Shown one piece after another: positions 35,301 to 42,539 of a DNA stretch of 64,000 nucleotides. How positions within the stretch are numbered: position 1 is the stretch's first letter; each line of letters begins with the position of its first letter. The translations under genes were made by a program, and so were the position numbers. This stretch comes from Arthrobacter ulcerisalmonis (GTDB taxonomy: Bacteria > Actinomycetota > Actinomycetes > Actinomycetales > Micrococcaceae), in NCBI RefSeq assembly GCF_900609065.1, contig NZ_UXAU01000014.1:1-64000 (forward strand), given 5' to 3'. The notes under the pieces were generated by a model, which saw only the letters and a list, made by a program, of their open reading frames with translations, was not told the origin of the DNA and ran no database searches.

Positions 35301-37448
35301 CTCCAGCGGCTGCTGCCTGACCGCCGGGCCAAGGGCGTCGAAGGCACTGCCGACCTGCTGCGCCTGCTGGGGCCGCTGGCAGCTGAGGAGGCCGCCACTC
35401 GATTGCAGGACGACGTTGACTCTGACGCTGCTACCTCACCCGTCCTTGCGGCAGCGCATCTGCAGGCGCTGGTCCGGGCCAACCGCGCCATCAAAGTCAA
35501 TATCGGGGGCGTTGAACGCTACGCCGCAGTGGAAGACGCGGCCCGGCTCCGCGACGCCATTGGCGTTCCCCTGCCCATGGGCGTGCCCTTGGCATTCATC
35601 GAGCCCGTGGCTGATCCCTTGGGTGATCTGGTGTCCCGCTATGCGCGCACCCATGGGCCGTTTACCGCGGCTGAGGCTGCAGCCCGGTTGGGACTCGGTG
35701 TTGCTGTGGTGGGGACCGCGCTGAAACGCCTCGCCGCTGATGGTCGCGTGGTGGAGGGAGAGTTCCGGCCGCACACCAGCCCGGAGGGCGACGCCGGCAG
35801 CTCGCTGGCGCTGGCAGCTGACTCAGGACTGACGGCCGAGGCGGTCGAGGGCGATTCCGCCGAGCTCGATCCATCCCAGTTCGATGACGCCGAAACGGCC
35901 GAGTTCGATGACGCGGAAACGGCCGCGTTCGACGACGGCGAAACCGACGCCGATTTATCCAAACCCGTGGGCAGCCCACCCCCAGCAGATCCGCCCCAGT
36001 CTCCGCCGCAACCAGCCGTCAGCGAATGGTGCGACGCGGAGGTGTTGCGCAAGCTCCGCCGTCGTTCGCTTGCTGCACTGCGCGCCGAAGTGGAACCCGT
36101 GGATGCAGCTGCTTACGGCCGGTTCCTGCCGGCTTGGCAGCACGTGCGCGTGCCGGGTGGCGGCCGCGGTCAGCCCTCACTGCGCGGCTTGGACGGCATC
36201 ATCACCGCCGTCGACCAACTGTCCGGAGTGCCGGTGCCCGCTTCCGCGTGGGAGCCGTTGGTACTGGCCAGCAGGGTTTCCAACTACCAACCCGCCATGC
36301 TGGATGAGCTGATGGCGGCCGGCGAGGTCCTCTGGTCCGGGGCCGGGTCCCTGCCCGGAAATGACGGCTGGATCAGCCTGCACCTGGCTGACTCGGCGGA
36401 CCTGACCCTCAATCCCGTCATCGACTATCAGCCGGGGGACGCCCAGCTGCGACTGCTGGACCATCTGCGGAACAACGGTGGCGGCTACTTCTTCCGGCAG
36501 TTGACCGAGGTGGCGGGCGGCATGGACGCGGTGCTCAGCGACCAGGCGGTGGTGTCCGCCCTCTGGGACCTGGCTTGGGCGGGCCGCGTCACCGGAGACA
36601 CGTTTGCCCCGGTCAGGGCCTTGATTGCGGGCGGCCACACGGCGCACCGGCAGGTTGCCCGGACACCTCGGGCCCGGGCGCCACGGATTCGGCGGCTGGG
36701 GGCATCGAACGGCCCGGCCGGAACCTTCGGCGGTGGCAGGTATGGCACCGCCGGCACCTCGGCAACCCCGCCCATGGCCGCCGGCCGCTGGTCGGCGCTT
36801 CCCGCCCCGGAATTGGATGCCACCATTCACGCCCGCGCCACCGCGGAACTGCTGCTGGATCGGTACGGCGTGGTGACGCGCGGTTCCGTGATGGCCGAGC
36901 AAATCTTGGGCGGATTTGGGCTGATGTACAAGGTATTGGCCCGGCTCGAGGAAGCGGGCCGTTGCCGCCGTGGGTACTTCATTGAACACCTGGGTGCCGC
37001 ACAGTTCGCGGTACCGGCCACGGTGGATAGGCTCCGCTCCTTCACCGAAGACGCGCAGCTAGCCAAACCCGAACCCGTGGCGTTGGCCCTCGCCGCTACG
37101 GATCCAGCCAATCCGTACGGCGCTGCCCTGCCGTGGCCAGCCTTGAACGACGATGCCGGAACTGGGCACCGGCCAGGCCGGAAGGCCGGCGCGCTGGTGG
37201 TCCTTGTCGACGGCGCCCTGGTGCTCTACGTGGAACGGGGCGGCAAGACCTTACTGTCGTTCAGCCCCGACGAGGGTGTCTTGGCAGCAGCCGGAGCGGC
37301 GTTGGTAGGCGTGGTAACCCGCGGCGCAGTGGACAAGCTCATCATGGAGAAGGTCAACGGGCACGGCATCCTGGACACCCCCATCGCCGCGGCTTTGAGT
37401 GCCGCCGGCGCCTACTCCACTCCGAAGGGACTGAGGATCCGTGCCTGA
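32322..37448 (+). CDS. lhr: Lhr-type superfamily 2 ATP-dependent DNA helicase
   Basis: A very large 3'-5' repair helicase of 1708 residues. Motif I is APTGSGKT (57-64), motif II IIIDEVHAV, motif III LSATVEPREL, and the second RecA domain carries VVATSSLELGIDMG and GLQRVGRAGHQ. The Lhr winged helix and the large Lhr C-terminal domain follow. In mycobacteria Lhr (about 1500 residues) is encoded beside nei, as here. This version is longer owing to several low-complexity inserts, including an acidic repeat at residues 1187-1210. ATG 32322 is chosen over GTG 32304 because a -10 like box sits 6 nt before it. The 3' end overlaps nei by 8 bp. Confidence 0.92.
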   Translation: MTKEKAATGRKSAAEQPMSQFSRPTRDWFLGAFSKPTPAQAGAWKAISSGSHALVVAPTGSGKTLAAFLWALDRLLTVGSSDPSADPKTDPPAEPLPGLPADAASGTSGSSKGRRPRAPKRKTKVLYISPLKALGVDVERNLRSPLIGITQTAKRLGLPSPLITVGVRSGDTTTADRRSLLSTPPDILITTPESLFLMLTSKARETLTEVDTIIIDEVHAVAGTKRGAHLAVSLERLDGLLPKPAQRIGLSATVEPRELVAQFLAGTAPVEIVAPPASKTWDLTVSVPVEDMSDLQGAASASDSGPASGLQPQASIWPHVEEKIVDLVLANQSTIVFANSRRLSERLTARLNEIYAERQLVAVGGGEDAVADRSTSGAPVSTATPAHMMAQAGTSAGADPVLARAHHGSVSKDQRALIEDDLKSGRLRCVVATSSLELGIDMGAVDLVVQVESPPSVASGLQRVGRAGHQVGEISQGILFPKHRADLVHTAITVERMLAGKIERLSIPANPLDILAQQTVAATALGSIDVEDWFATVRRSAPFASLPRSAFEATLDLLAGRYPSDEFAELRPRIIWDRNAGTIEGRPGAQRLAVTSGGTIPDRGLFGVYIIGSETEGSPSPAGEGKAAPAAKGGRRVGELDEEMVYESRVGDVFALGATSWKIEDITHDRVLVSPAFGQPGKLPFWKGDSLGRPVDLGRALGAFVRELAASDVGPATERCKASGLDDFAANNLVQYLHEQKLATEVVPSDTTLVVERFHDELGDWRVILHSPFGMPVHAPWALAVGQRLHQRYGLDGSAMAADDGIVLRVPVMDDEPPGAELFLFDPEELEQIVTAEVGGSALFASRFRECAARALLLPRQTPGKRQPLWQQRQRSAQLLDVARKYPTFPIVLETVRECLQDVYDLPALKDIAASVERRELRVVETTTSQPSPFAKSLLFGYVAQFLYEGDSPLAERRAAALALDSTLLNELLGRVELRELLDPKVIDLTENELQRLLPDRRAKGVEGTADLLRLLGPLAAEEAATRLQDDVDSDAATSPVLAAAHLQALVRANRAIKVNIGGVERYAAVEDAARLRDAIGVPLPMGVPLAFIEPVADPLGDLVSRYARTHGPFTAAEAAARLGLGVAVVGTALKRLAADGRVVEGEFRPHTSPEGDAGSSLALAADSGLTAEAVEGDSAELDPSQFDDAETAEFDDAETAAFDDGETDADLSKPVGSPPPADPPQSPPQPAVSEWCDAEVLRKLRRRSLAALRAEVEPVDAAAYGRFLPAWQHVRVPGGGRGQPSLRGLDGIITAVDQLSGVPVPASAWEPLVLASRVSNYQPAMLDELMAAGEVLWSGAGSLPGNDGWISLHLADSADLTLNPVIDYQPGDAQLRLLDHLRNNGGGYFFRQLTEVAGGMDAVLSDQAVVSALWDLAWAGRVTGDTFAPVRALIAGGHTAHRQVARTPRARAPRIRRLGASNGPAGTFGGGRYGTAGTSATPPMAAGRWSALPAPELDATIHARATAELLLDRYGVVTRGSVMAEQILGGFGLMYKVLARLEEAGRCRRGYFIEHLGAAQFAVPATVDRLRSFTEDAQLAKPEPVALALAATDPANPYGAALPWPALNDDAGTGHRPGRKAGALVVLVDGALVLYVERGGKTLLSFSPDEGVLAAAGAALVGVVTRGAVDKLIMEKVNGHGILDTPIAAALSAAGAYSTPKGLRIRA
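35880..35951 (+). repeat. Three tandem 24-nt repeats inside lhr
   Basis: Units at 35880-35903, 35904-35927 and 35928-35951 encode FDDAETAE, FDDAETAA and FDDGETDA. The first two differ at only a few bases, so the repeat is recent. It forms an acidic linker between the winged-helix and C-terminal parts of the helicase. Confidence 0.9.
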
Positions 37449-38313
37449 GGGCGACTCCGTTTTCCGCGCCACCGCACAGCTACATGCCGCCCTAGCCGGG
37501 GGCGTCCTGACCGCCTCAGACTTCCGGGTGCCCCGATTTGCCACCCTGAGCGTGGTGGGCTGGACGGTCCGTGAGGTCGTTCCCCGCGGCAAGCACCTGC
37601 TCATCCGGGTGGTCAGCCCGGACGGCCGTGGATTGACCATCCATTCGCACCTGAAAATGGAAGGTAGTTGGCAGGTCTACCCGCCAGGTGGGCGTTGGCG
37701 TAAACCGGGGTTCACGGCACGGTGCGTGCTACGCACTGCGACGGCAGACGCCGTCGGATTCTCCCTGGGCGTGTTGGACGTGGTGAAGACCCAGGACGAA
37801 GACACGGTAGTGGGGCATCTCGGACCGGACCTATTGGGCGCCGATTGGGACCCTGCCGAGGCGGAGCGGCGGATCCTCGACGCACCCCAGGTTCCCATCG
37901 GCGTCGCACTGTTGGACCAGCGGAACCTTGCCGGGATCGGCAACATCTACCGGTGCGAGACGCTCTTCCTGGCCGGGGTCCACCCCACCGTTCAGGCCGG
38001 CGACGTGCCGGCGTTGACCTCGGTGCCGGAGATGCTGGCCAGCGCCAAAGTGCTGCTCGAAGCCAACCTTGGCCCGGGACGCCGAGTCACCATCCTGAAC
38101 GCCCGTGGTGTTCCTGTGGGCCGGGCCGCTGGCAGGCCGGGATATTGGGTCTACCGCAGGGAACACCAGCCGTGCCTCAAATGCCGCACGCCCATCCAGC
38201 ACGCCATGCTGGGCAGACTCAACGGCGATGAGGAACGGGACATCTACTTCTGCCCTAAATGCCAGCCCCTGCCGCCCGTTCCGGCGACTCAGCAACCGTC
38301 AGCTGGGCCGTGA
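37441..38313 (+). CDS. nei: Fpg/Nei family DNA glycosylase (endonuclease VIII type)
   Basis: A base-excision repair glycosylase/AP lyase of 290 residues. After the initiator, PEGDSVF gives the catalytic Pro2 and Glu3; the downstream HSHLKMEGSW has the conserved lysine. The helix-two-turn-helix segment NLAGIGNIYRCE is present. The C-terminal zinc finger is CLKC (x20 or so) CPKC. The Nei2 branch in Actinobacteria removes oxidised pyrimidines. GTG start lies within the last codons of lhr (8-bp overlap), so helicase and glycosylase are translationally coupled. Its 3' end overlaps the convergent yczE by 59 bp. Confidence 0.92.
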   Translation: MPEGDSVFRATAQLHAALAGGVLTASDFRVPRFATLSVVGWTVREVVPRGKHLLIRVVSPDGRGLTIHSHLKMEGSWQVYPPGGRWRKPGFTARCVLRTATADAVGFSLGVLDVVKTQDEDTVVGHLGPDLLGADWDPAEAERRILDAPQVPIGVALLDQRNLAGIGNIYRCETLFLAGVHPTVQAGDVPALTSVPEMLASAKVLLEANLGPGRRVTILNARGVPVGRAAGRPGYWVYRREHQPCLKCRTPIQHAMLGRLNGDEERDIYFCPKCQPLPPVPATQQPSAGP

Positions 38314-38929
38314 CCGGGGCGGCGCTTGATGCCGGTGCGGGGGCCGAGACTTTTGCCGGCACCATGAACCAGGGCATCATCAGCTGCACCAACGGACCGA
38401 TCGCCAGCGCATAGACGGCGGTACCCACGCCGGCGGTGCCGCCCAGAAGCCAGCCTGCAGCCAGGACCACCACCTCGATCAGGGTCCGGGACACCCGAAC
38501 TGACCACCCGGTGCGCCGGGCCAGGCCGGTCATCAATCCGTCACGGGCACCTGGGCCGAACCGGGCACCGATGTAGCACGCAGAGGCCACAGCATTGAGC
38601 ACCACCGCGCCAGCCAACATGGAAATCTGTCCACCGAGGTGCGAGAACTGGGGCACCAGGGCCAGGCCCAGGTCCGCGAACACCCCCACCAGGATGGCGT
38701 TGCAGAGGGTGCCGAATCCGGGCCGCTGCCGGAGCGGGATCCACAGCAGCAACACCGCAAAGCTGATGATGATGACCACCACCCCCAAGCTGAGGCCGGT
38801 CTTGGCCGCCACCCCCTGATGCAGCACATCCCAAGGCGCGGTGCCCAGTGCGGAGCGGATGAAGAGGGAGAGCGAGAAGCCGTACATGGCCAGGCCAATG
38901 AAGAGTTGGAGGAGTCTGCGGATCATCAT
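38255..38929 (-). CDS. yczE: YczE-type (YitT/YyaS family) integral membrane protein
   Basis: A 224-residue membrane protein with about five to six hydrophobic helices; the family motif LGTAPWDVLHQG follows the first helix and RFGPGARDGLMTGLARRTG lies midway. In Bacillus, yczE is under control of the MocR-type regulator YczR encoded beside it, and the same divergent pair is present here. Its biochemical role is unknown. ATG at 38929 is preferred, with GGAGG 9 nt upstream. The 3' end runs 59 bp into nei on the opposite strand. Confidence 0.8.
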   Translation of the reverse strand: MMIRRLLQLFIGLAMYGFSLSLFIRSALGTAPWDVLHQGVAAKTGLSLGVVVIIISFAVLLLWIPLRQRPGFGTLCNAILVGVFADLGLALVPQFSHLGGQISMLAGAVVLNAVASACYIGARFGPGARDGLMTGLARRTGWSVRVSRTLIEVVVLAAGWLLGGTAGVGTAVYALAIGPLVQLMMPWFMVPAKVSAPAPASSAAPVTAQLTVAESPERAAGAGI

Positions 38930-38946
38930 GGGTCTATCCTCCGCCT

Positions 38947-38988
38947 TACTGGCCTTGTATTCCATAGCCAGTCTGACATACTGGCCTC
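38947..38988. promoter_or_regulatory. yczE/yczR divergent control region with repeated TACTGGCCT
   Basis: Direct repeats TACTGGCCT at 38947-38955 and 38979-38987 are 32 bp apart (three helical turns), with an inverted GCCAGT between (38967-38972). MocR regulators bind such mixed direct and inverted half-sites. CATACT (38977-38982) is exactly 6 nt before the yczR ATG, so the second repeat covers the start of transcription. Confidence 0.55.
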
Positions 38989-40446
38989 ATGCCAGCCGCC
39001 CTGACCTCCGCAACCCTTGCCCGACTCATGGGCCGCTGGCACCACGGTGCGGGGCCCGCCTATCGCGAGCTGTCCGACGTCGTACGCCTGCTGATCCTGG
39101 ACGGCCGGCTGCCGCTCGACACGTCACTGCCCAGCGAACGGTCGCTGTCCGAAACGTTGGGGCTGAGCAGGACCACTGTGACTGCCGCCTATGCGCAGCT
39201 GCGCGAATCGGGATTCTTGAGCAGTGGGCAGGGTGCGAAGGGCCGCGCCCGGCTGCCGCGAACGGCAAAGAGTGCAGCCCCCGGCCTGGCCGCACCTGAC
39301 GGTCTCCTCGACCTGGCCTACGCCTCGTTGCCGGCCAGCGGCGAGGTGGTACACAGGGCCTATTCGGCGGCGATCGTTGACCTGCCCGCACAGCTGCCGG
39401 GATTCGGCTACGAAGTGCTCGGCCTGCCGGCGCTCCGGGCCGCGGTGGCTGCCCACTACAGCCAGTCCGGACTGCCCACTACTGCGGAGCAGATCCTCAT
39501 CACCTCTGGCGCGCAACATGCCCTCACCATCACTCTCCGGGCCGACGCCCAGCCGCAGCATGGCCAGCCGGCAAAGGTCCTGGTGGAGCACCCCAGCTAT
39601 CCGAACGCGCTGGACGCCATCGTCGCTGCCGGTGCGCGGGTCACTCCGGTTTCCGTGGGCTTGCCTGGCCACAGCAACTGGGACATGGCCGCCTTCGAGC
39701 AGGCGTTTCAGCAGCAACGCCCTGCCCTCGCCTACTTGGTACCGGACTTCCACAATCCCACGGGTCGGTTGATGCCGGACTCCCAACGCCGGTGCCTGGT
39801 GCGGGCTGCAGCTGCTTCGAATACCGTCCTGGTCATCGACGAAACGCTCCGCGACCTGAACCTTGACGGCCTCCAGACCCAGCATGTGGCGGCCTTCGGC
39901 CCGGGCGTGGTGACCATTGGGTCGCTCAGCAAGTCGCACTGGGCCGGCCTCCGCACCGGTTGGATTCGGGCCAGCAGCGCCCAGATCCGCCGGTACGCCG
40001 CTGCCCGAACGACTTTGGACCTGGGTGGGCCGATTGCCGAGCAGCTTGCCGCCACCCACCTCCTTGCCGACTTCGACGAGCCGCTGCCAGCCCGGTTGGC
40101 AGCGCTGCGGAGCCAACGCGCCGCACTCCAGGACCTGCTGGCCCGGCACCTGCCTACCTGGGAGGTGCTGAAGTCCGACGGCGGCCTGAGCTTCTGGTGC
40201 CGGCTCCCGGCACCGATCAGTACAGCGTTGACCGTGCTGGCTCCCGAGTTCGGCGTCCGCCTGGCCGCTGGCCCACGGTTCGGTGTGGGCGGCAGCTTTG
40301 AGCAGCACCTCCGGATTCCCTACACCTTGCCGGCGGGCGACCTTGAAACAGCGGTCATCGCACTGCGCAACGCCCAGGCCAAGCTCGAGGCCGCGCCGCA
40401 GCTCCGCCGCACCCTGTCGGATCCGCCGCGGGCGGCCATCGCCTAG
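38989..40446 (+). CDS. yczR: MocR-type regulator: GntR winged helix fused to aminotransferase fold (YczR-like)
   Basis: A 485-residue MocR protein. The N-terminal GntR winged helix spans about 20-85 (LPSERSLSETLGLSRTTVTAAYAQL); residues about 110-480 are a fold-type I aminotransferase domain. The PLP lysine is in TIGSLSKSHWAGLRTGW, with NPTG as HNPTGRL and the aspartate in LVIDETL. Such proteins sense PLP, often regulating pdxS/T, but the divergent yczE points to the YczR branch. The start has no Shine-Dalgarno and is probably leaderless. Confidence 0.85.
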   Translation: MPAALTSATLARLMGRWHHGAGPAYRELSDVVRLLILDGRLPLDTSLPSERSLSETLGLSRTTVTAAYAQLRESGFLSSGQGAKGRARLPRTAKSAAPGLAAPDGLLDLAYASLPASGEVVHRAYSAAIVDLPAQLPGFGYEVLGLPALRAAVAAHYSQSGLPTTAEQILITSGAQHALTITLRADAQPQHGQPAKVLVEHPSYPNALDAIVAAGARVTPVSVGLPGHSNWDMAAFEQAFQQQRPALAYLVPDFHNPTGRLMPDSQRRCLVRAAAASNTVLVIDETLRDLNLDGLQTQHVAAFGPGVVTIGSLSKSHWAGLRTGWIRASSAQIRRYAAARTTLDLGGPIAEQLAATHLLADFDEPLPARLAALRSQRAALQDLLARHLPTWEVLKSDGGLSFWCRLPAPISTALTVLAPEFGVRLAAGPRFGVGGSFEQHLRIPYTLPAGDLETAVIALRNAQAKLEAAPQLRRTLSDPPRAAIA

Positions 40447-40452
40447 GACTCG

Positions 40453-40458
40453 TAGAAT
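40453..40458 (+). promoter_or_regulatory. -10 box of the RluA-type gene, leaderless geometry
   Basis: TAGAAT, a strong -10 hexamer, is followed by 6 nt and then the GTG at 40465. This spacing selects the GTG over the ATG that follows it. Confidence 0.55.
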
Positions 40459-40464
40459 GGACCG

Positions 40465-41418
40465 GTGATGCAATCCCCCCTCCCAGTGCGCGACGGCGTC
40501 AATGCCACCCGTCTTCGCCTGCCCGCGGAGGGGCCCTGGGAGACTGCCATGGATTACATGATGCATCGTTGGGGTCACATCGATCCGCAAGGTATCGAGG
40601 ATCGGTTCGACGCCGGCGAAATCGTTGGCGAGGGCGGTGTTGCCCTGGACCGTACCACCAAACTCCGCGACCACACGTTCATCTGGTACTACCGGACCCT
40701 GCCGCCTGAGACCCGGATCCCGGTGGAGCTCAGCATCCTGCACCAGGACGAGCACCTCCTGGTGGTGGACAAGCCGCATTTCCTGCCCACCACGCCCGGT
40801 GGCACCTACATCCAGGAGTCAGCACTGGTCCGCCTGCGGAACCACCTCAAGCTCCCGGATCTGATCCCCATGCACCGATTGGACCGGATGACCGCGGGCG
40901 TCCTGCTGCTCTCCACCAATCCGGAAACGCGCGGGAAGTACCAGGTCCTGTTCGAAAAACGCCAGGTCCAGAAGGATTATGAGTGCGTGTCCGCCGCCCA
41001 CCCGGCCGCCGGATTTCCCGCCGTCGACTTTCCTGTGGTGGTCCGGAATCGGATGACCAAATCCCGCAGCTACCTCCTCGCGGAAGTAGTGCCTGGCGAG
41101 CCGAACGCGGAAACCAGGATCGAAAAGCTTGAAGCGTTCGACGGCGGTACTCCCGGCAGCGCGCCCCTCGCCAGATACCGGCTGGAGCCGCACACCGGCA
41201 AAACACACCAACTCAGAGTCCACATGGCCTCGCTGGGGTTGGGCATCGTCAACGATTCGTTTTACCCGGACCTGCTGGACAAGGCACCCGACGACTACTC
41301 GAAACCGCTCCAGCTCCTGGCCCGCGGCATCCGATTCGTCGATCCCATCTCCGGCACCCCCGTTGAATATCGAAGCGGTCTTGAACTCAGCGAGTCGGTC
41401 CGGGCGGGCTCGGCCTGA
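40465..41418 (+). CDS. RluA-family RNA pseudouridine synthase
   Basis: A 317-residue pseudouridine synthase acting on rRNA or tRNA. The catalytic motif is HRLDRMTAG with the nucleophilic aspartate, preceded by LLVVDKPHFLP and followed by GKTHQLRVHMASLGLGIVND, all standard for RluA. Residues before about 85 form an atypical N-terminal extension rather than a clear S4 domain. The target base is unknown. Start at GTG with a -10 box 6 nt upstream. Confidence 0.88.
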   Translation: MMQSPLPVRDGVNATRLRLPAEGPWETAMDYMMHRWGHIDPQGIEDRFDAGEIVGEGGVALDRTTKLRDHTFIWYYRTLPPETRIPVELSILHQDEHLLVVDKPHFLPTTPGGTYIQESALVRLRNHLKLPDLIPMHRLDRMTAGVLLLSTNPETRGKYQVLFEKRQVQKDYECVSAAHPAAGFPAVDFPVVVRNRMTKSRSYLLAEVVPGEPNAETRIEKLEAFDGGTPGSAPLARYRLEPHTGKTHQLRVHMASLGLGIVNDSFYPDLLDKAPDDYSKPLQLLARGIRFVDPISGTPVEYRSGLELSESVRAGSA

Positions 41419-41448
41419 TTCAGCGGCCGGAATGTCCGCAAAATGCGG

Positions 41449-41454
41449 TACCTT
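41449..41454 (+). promoter_or_regulatory. -10 box of dedA-like gene, leaderless geometry
   Basis: TACCTT is exactly 6 nt before the ATG at 41461, supporting that start over a possible one at 41443. Confidence 0.45.
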
Positions 41455-41460
41455 GTGGCC

Positions 41461-42072
41461 ATGGACTTCGGCAGCGCTGACAGCTGGGGAGCGGCGATCT
41501 ATTTCTGGATCTTCCCCCTGGTCATCGGCGATGCCCTTTTTCCGCCCATTCCTTCCGAAATGTTGGTTATCACCGGCGGCGCACTCGCCGCTGACGGACG
41601 CGCCAGCGTCCTGTTGATCGGCGTGCTGTCCGCCGTAGCGTCTTGGCTGGGCGACATGCTGGTTTTCCAGCTGTTCCGCCGCCGGCTCAGCCATATCCTG
41701 GATCGCTGGAAGTGGGGCAGACGCGTCCATAGCGGCATCCATCGGGCCATCGCGAAGGCAGGCCGATCCTCAACCTACGGGACCATCATCGGCGCCCGCT
41801 TCATTCCCGGCGGACGGTTGGCCACCGCTGCGGCATCGGGAATCGCCAACGTGTCCGTCCGCGGGTACAGCCTGTGCGCGGGGTTGGGGGCCATCATCTG
41901 GGCATGCTGGCTGGTGGGACTGGGCTATTTCACCGGCTCGGCCACCCGGCTGCCCTTCTGGGCAAGCTCCCTGATCGGGGTGGCACTGGGCCTGCTGATC
42001 GGCGTCGTAATTGGCATCATTGTCACCCGACGCCGCGGCAACCGCTCCCCCGTCAGAGAAACGGAAGCCTGA
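41461..42072 (+). CDS. DedA family membrane protein (VTT domain)
   Basis: A 203-residue integral membrane protein of the DedA/VTT family. The reentrant motif FPPIPSEMLV with the essential glutamate lies near residue 30, and IIGARFIPGGR with the key arginines near 110. Four to five helices are predicted from hydrophobicity. DedA proteins act in lipid-carrier flipping and membrane homeostasis. The stop is directly adjacent to the stop of the convergent 42073-42378 gene, with no spacer. Confidence 0.85.
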   Translation: MDFGSADSWGAAIYFWIFPLVIGDALFPPIPSEMLVITGGALAADGRASVLLIGVLSAVASWLGDMLVFQLFRRRLSHILDRWKWGRRVHSGIHRAIAKAGRSSTYGTIIGARFIPGGRLATAAASGIANVSVRGYSLCAGLGAIIWACWLVGLGYFTGSATRLPFWASSLIGVALGLLIGVVIGIIVTRRRGNRSPVRETEA

Positions 42073-42378
42073 CTACACCGGCGCCCAACGGCCGCGGTTG
42101 CGGCGCAGCACCAGGAGTGCGCCCGTCAGCGCAACGCGTTCGACGGCGTCGCGCATCATCTCAGCCGACGCCAACGCCTGCTGATTCTCGCCGACGTCCT
42201 CGGTGGTCTCCACGAGGAATCGCAGGTGCAGTTGCGGAACGCCGCCGGCGAGCTGCAGCTGATGGGATTCGACATGGTGCCGCGTGCCCAACGCCTCCAC
42301 CGCAGCGTCCATGACGGACTCGGGCAGGTTACCGGGCCGGAGCCCGGTGATCTTGAGACGGGTCTGGAACGAAGGCAT
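42073..42378 (-). CDS. Hypothetical protein, 101 residues
   Basis: A small soluble protein of alternating beta and alpha character with no motif I recognise; features are LKITGLRPGNLPESVMDAAVEAL and LHLRFLVETTEDVGENQQAL. Codon use matches its neighbours. The ATG at 42378 is supported by TAGGGT exactly 6 nt upstream on the minus strand, so it is probably a leaderless mRNA. Its 3' end abuts that of the DedA gene. Confidence 0.65.
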   Translation of the reverse strand: MPSFQTRLKITGLRPGNLPESVMDAAVEALGTRHHVESHQLQLAGGVPQLHLRFLVETTEDVGENQQALASAEMMRDAVERVALTGALLVLRRNRGRWAPV

Positions 42379-42384
42379 GGCAAT

Positions 42385-42390
42385 ACCCTA
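42385..42390 (-). promoter_or_regulatory. -10 box of the 42073-42378 gene, leaderless geometry
   Basis: Minus-strand TAGGGT (42390-42385) is exactly 6 nt before the ATG at 42378. Confidence 0.5.
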
Positions 42391-42419
42391 CCGAAAACCG
42401 ACTATCACTTCCGTCTCAA

Positions 42420-42539
42420 CCCTCCCGGAGCAGTTACGCCCAAACCACCATCCCTCCCGGAGTAGTTGCGGGAGGAGGGCCGGCCCCAAACCAGATCTCC
42501 GGGAGGGTTAGCCAAACAGGCGCCAGAGCTCCGGGAGGG
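42420..42539. repeat. Two inverted pairs of CCCTCCCGGAG repeats downstream of ppc
   Basis: CCCTCCCGGAG occurs on the plus strand at 42420-42430 and 42452-42462, and on the minus strand at 42497-42507 and 42529-42539. Within each pair the spacing is exactly 32 bp. The outermost minus copy begins at the base after the ppc stop codon. The pairs face each other and could form a cruciform or large terminator hairpin; CCCTCCCG with CGGGAGGAGGG at 42452-42478 is a hairpin of its own. Confidence 0.85.

Noticed and set aside
39124-40779. Minus-strand open frame of 551 codons opposite yczR
   Set aside because: No recognisable motif; the plus strand encodes the complete MocR regulator.
42072-42073. Zero-spacer convergent stops of dedA and the 101-residue gene, and the CTAG stop overlap at 46360-46363
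   Set aside because: Compact convergent ends like these are ordinary in bacterial genomes and imply no special mechanism.
42420-42539. Possible CRISPR-like array from regularly spaced repeats
   Set aside because: Only two copies per orientation, an 11-bp core rather than a 24-40 bp repeat, and no cas genes. Kept as a dispersed repeat.
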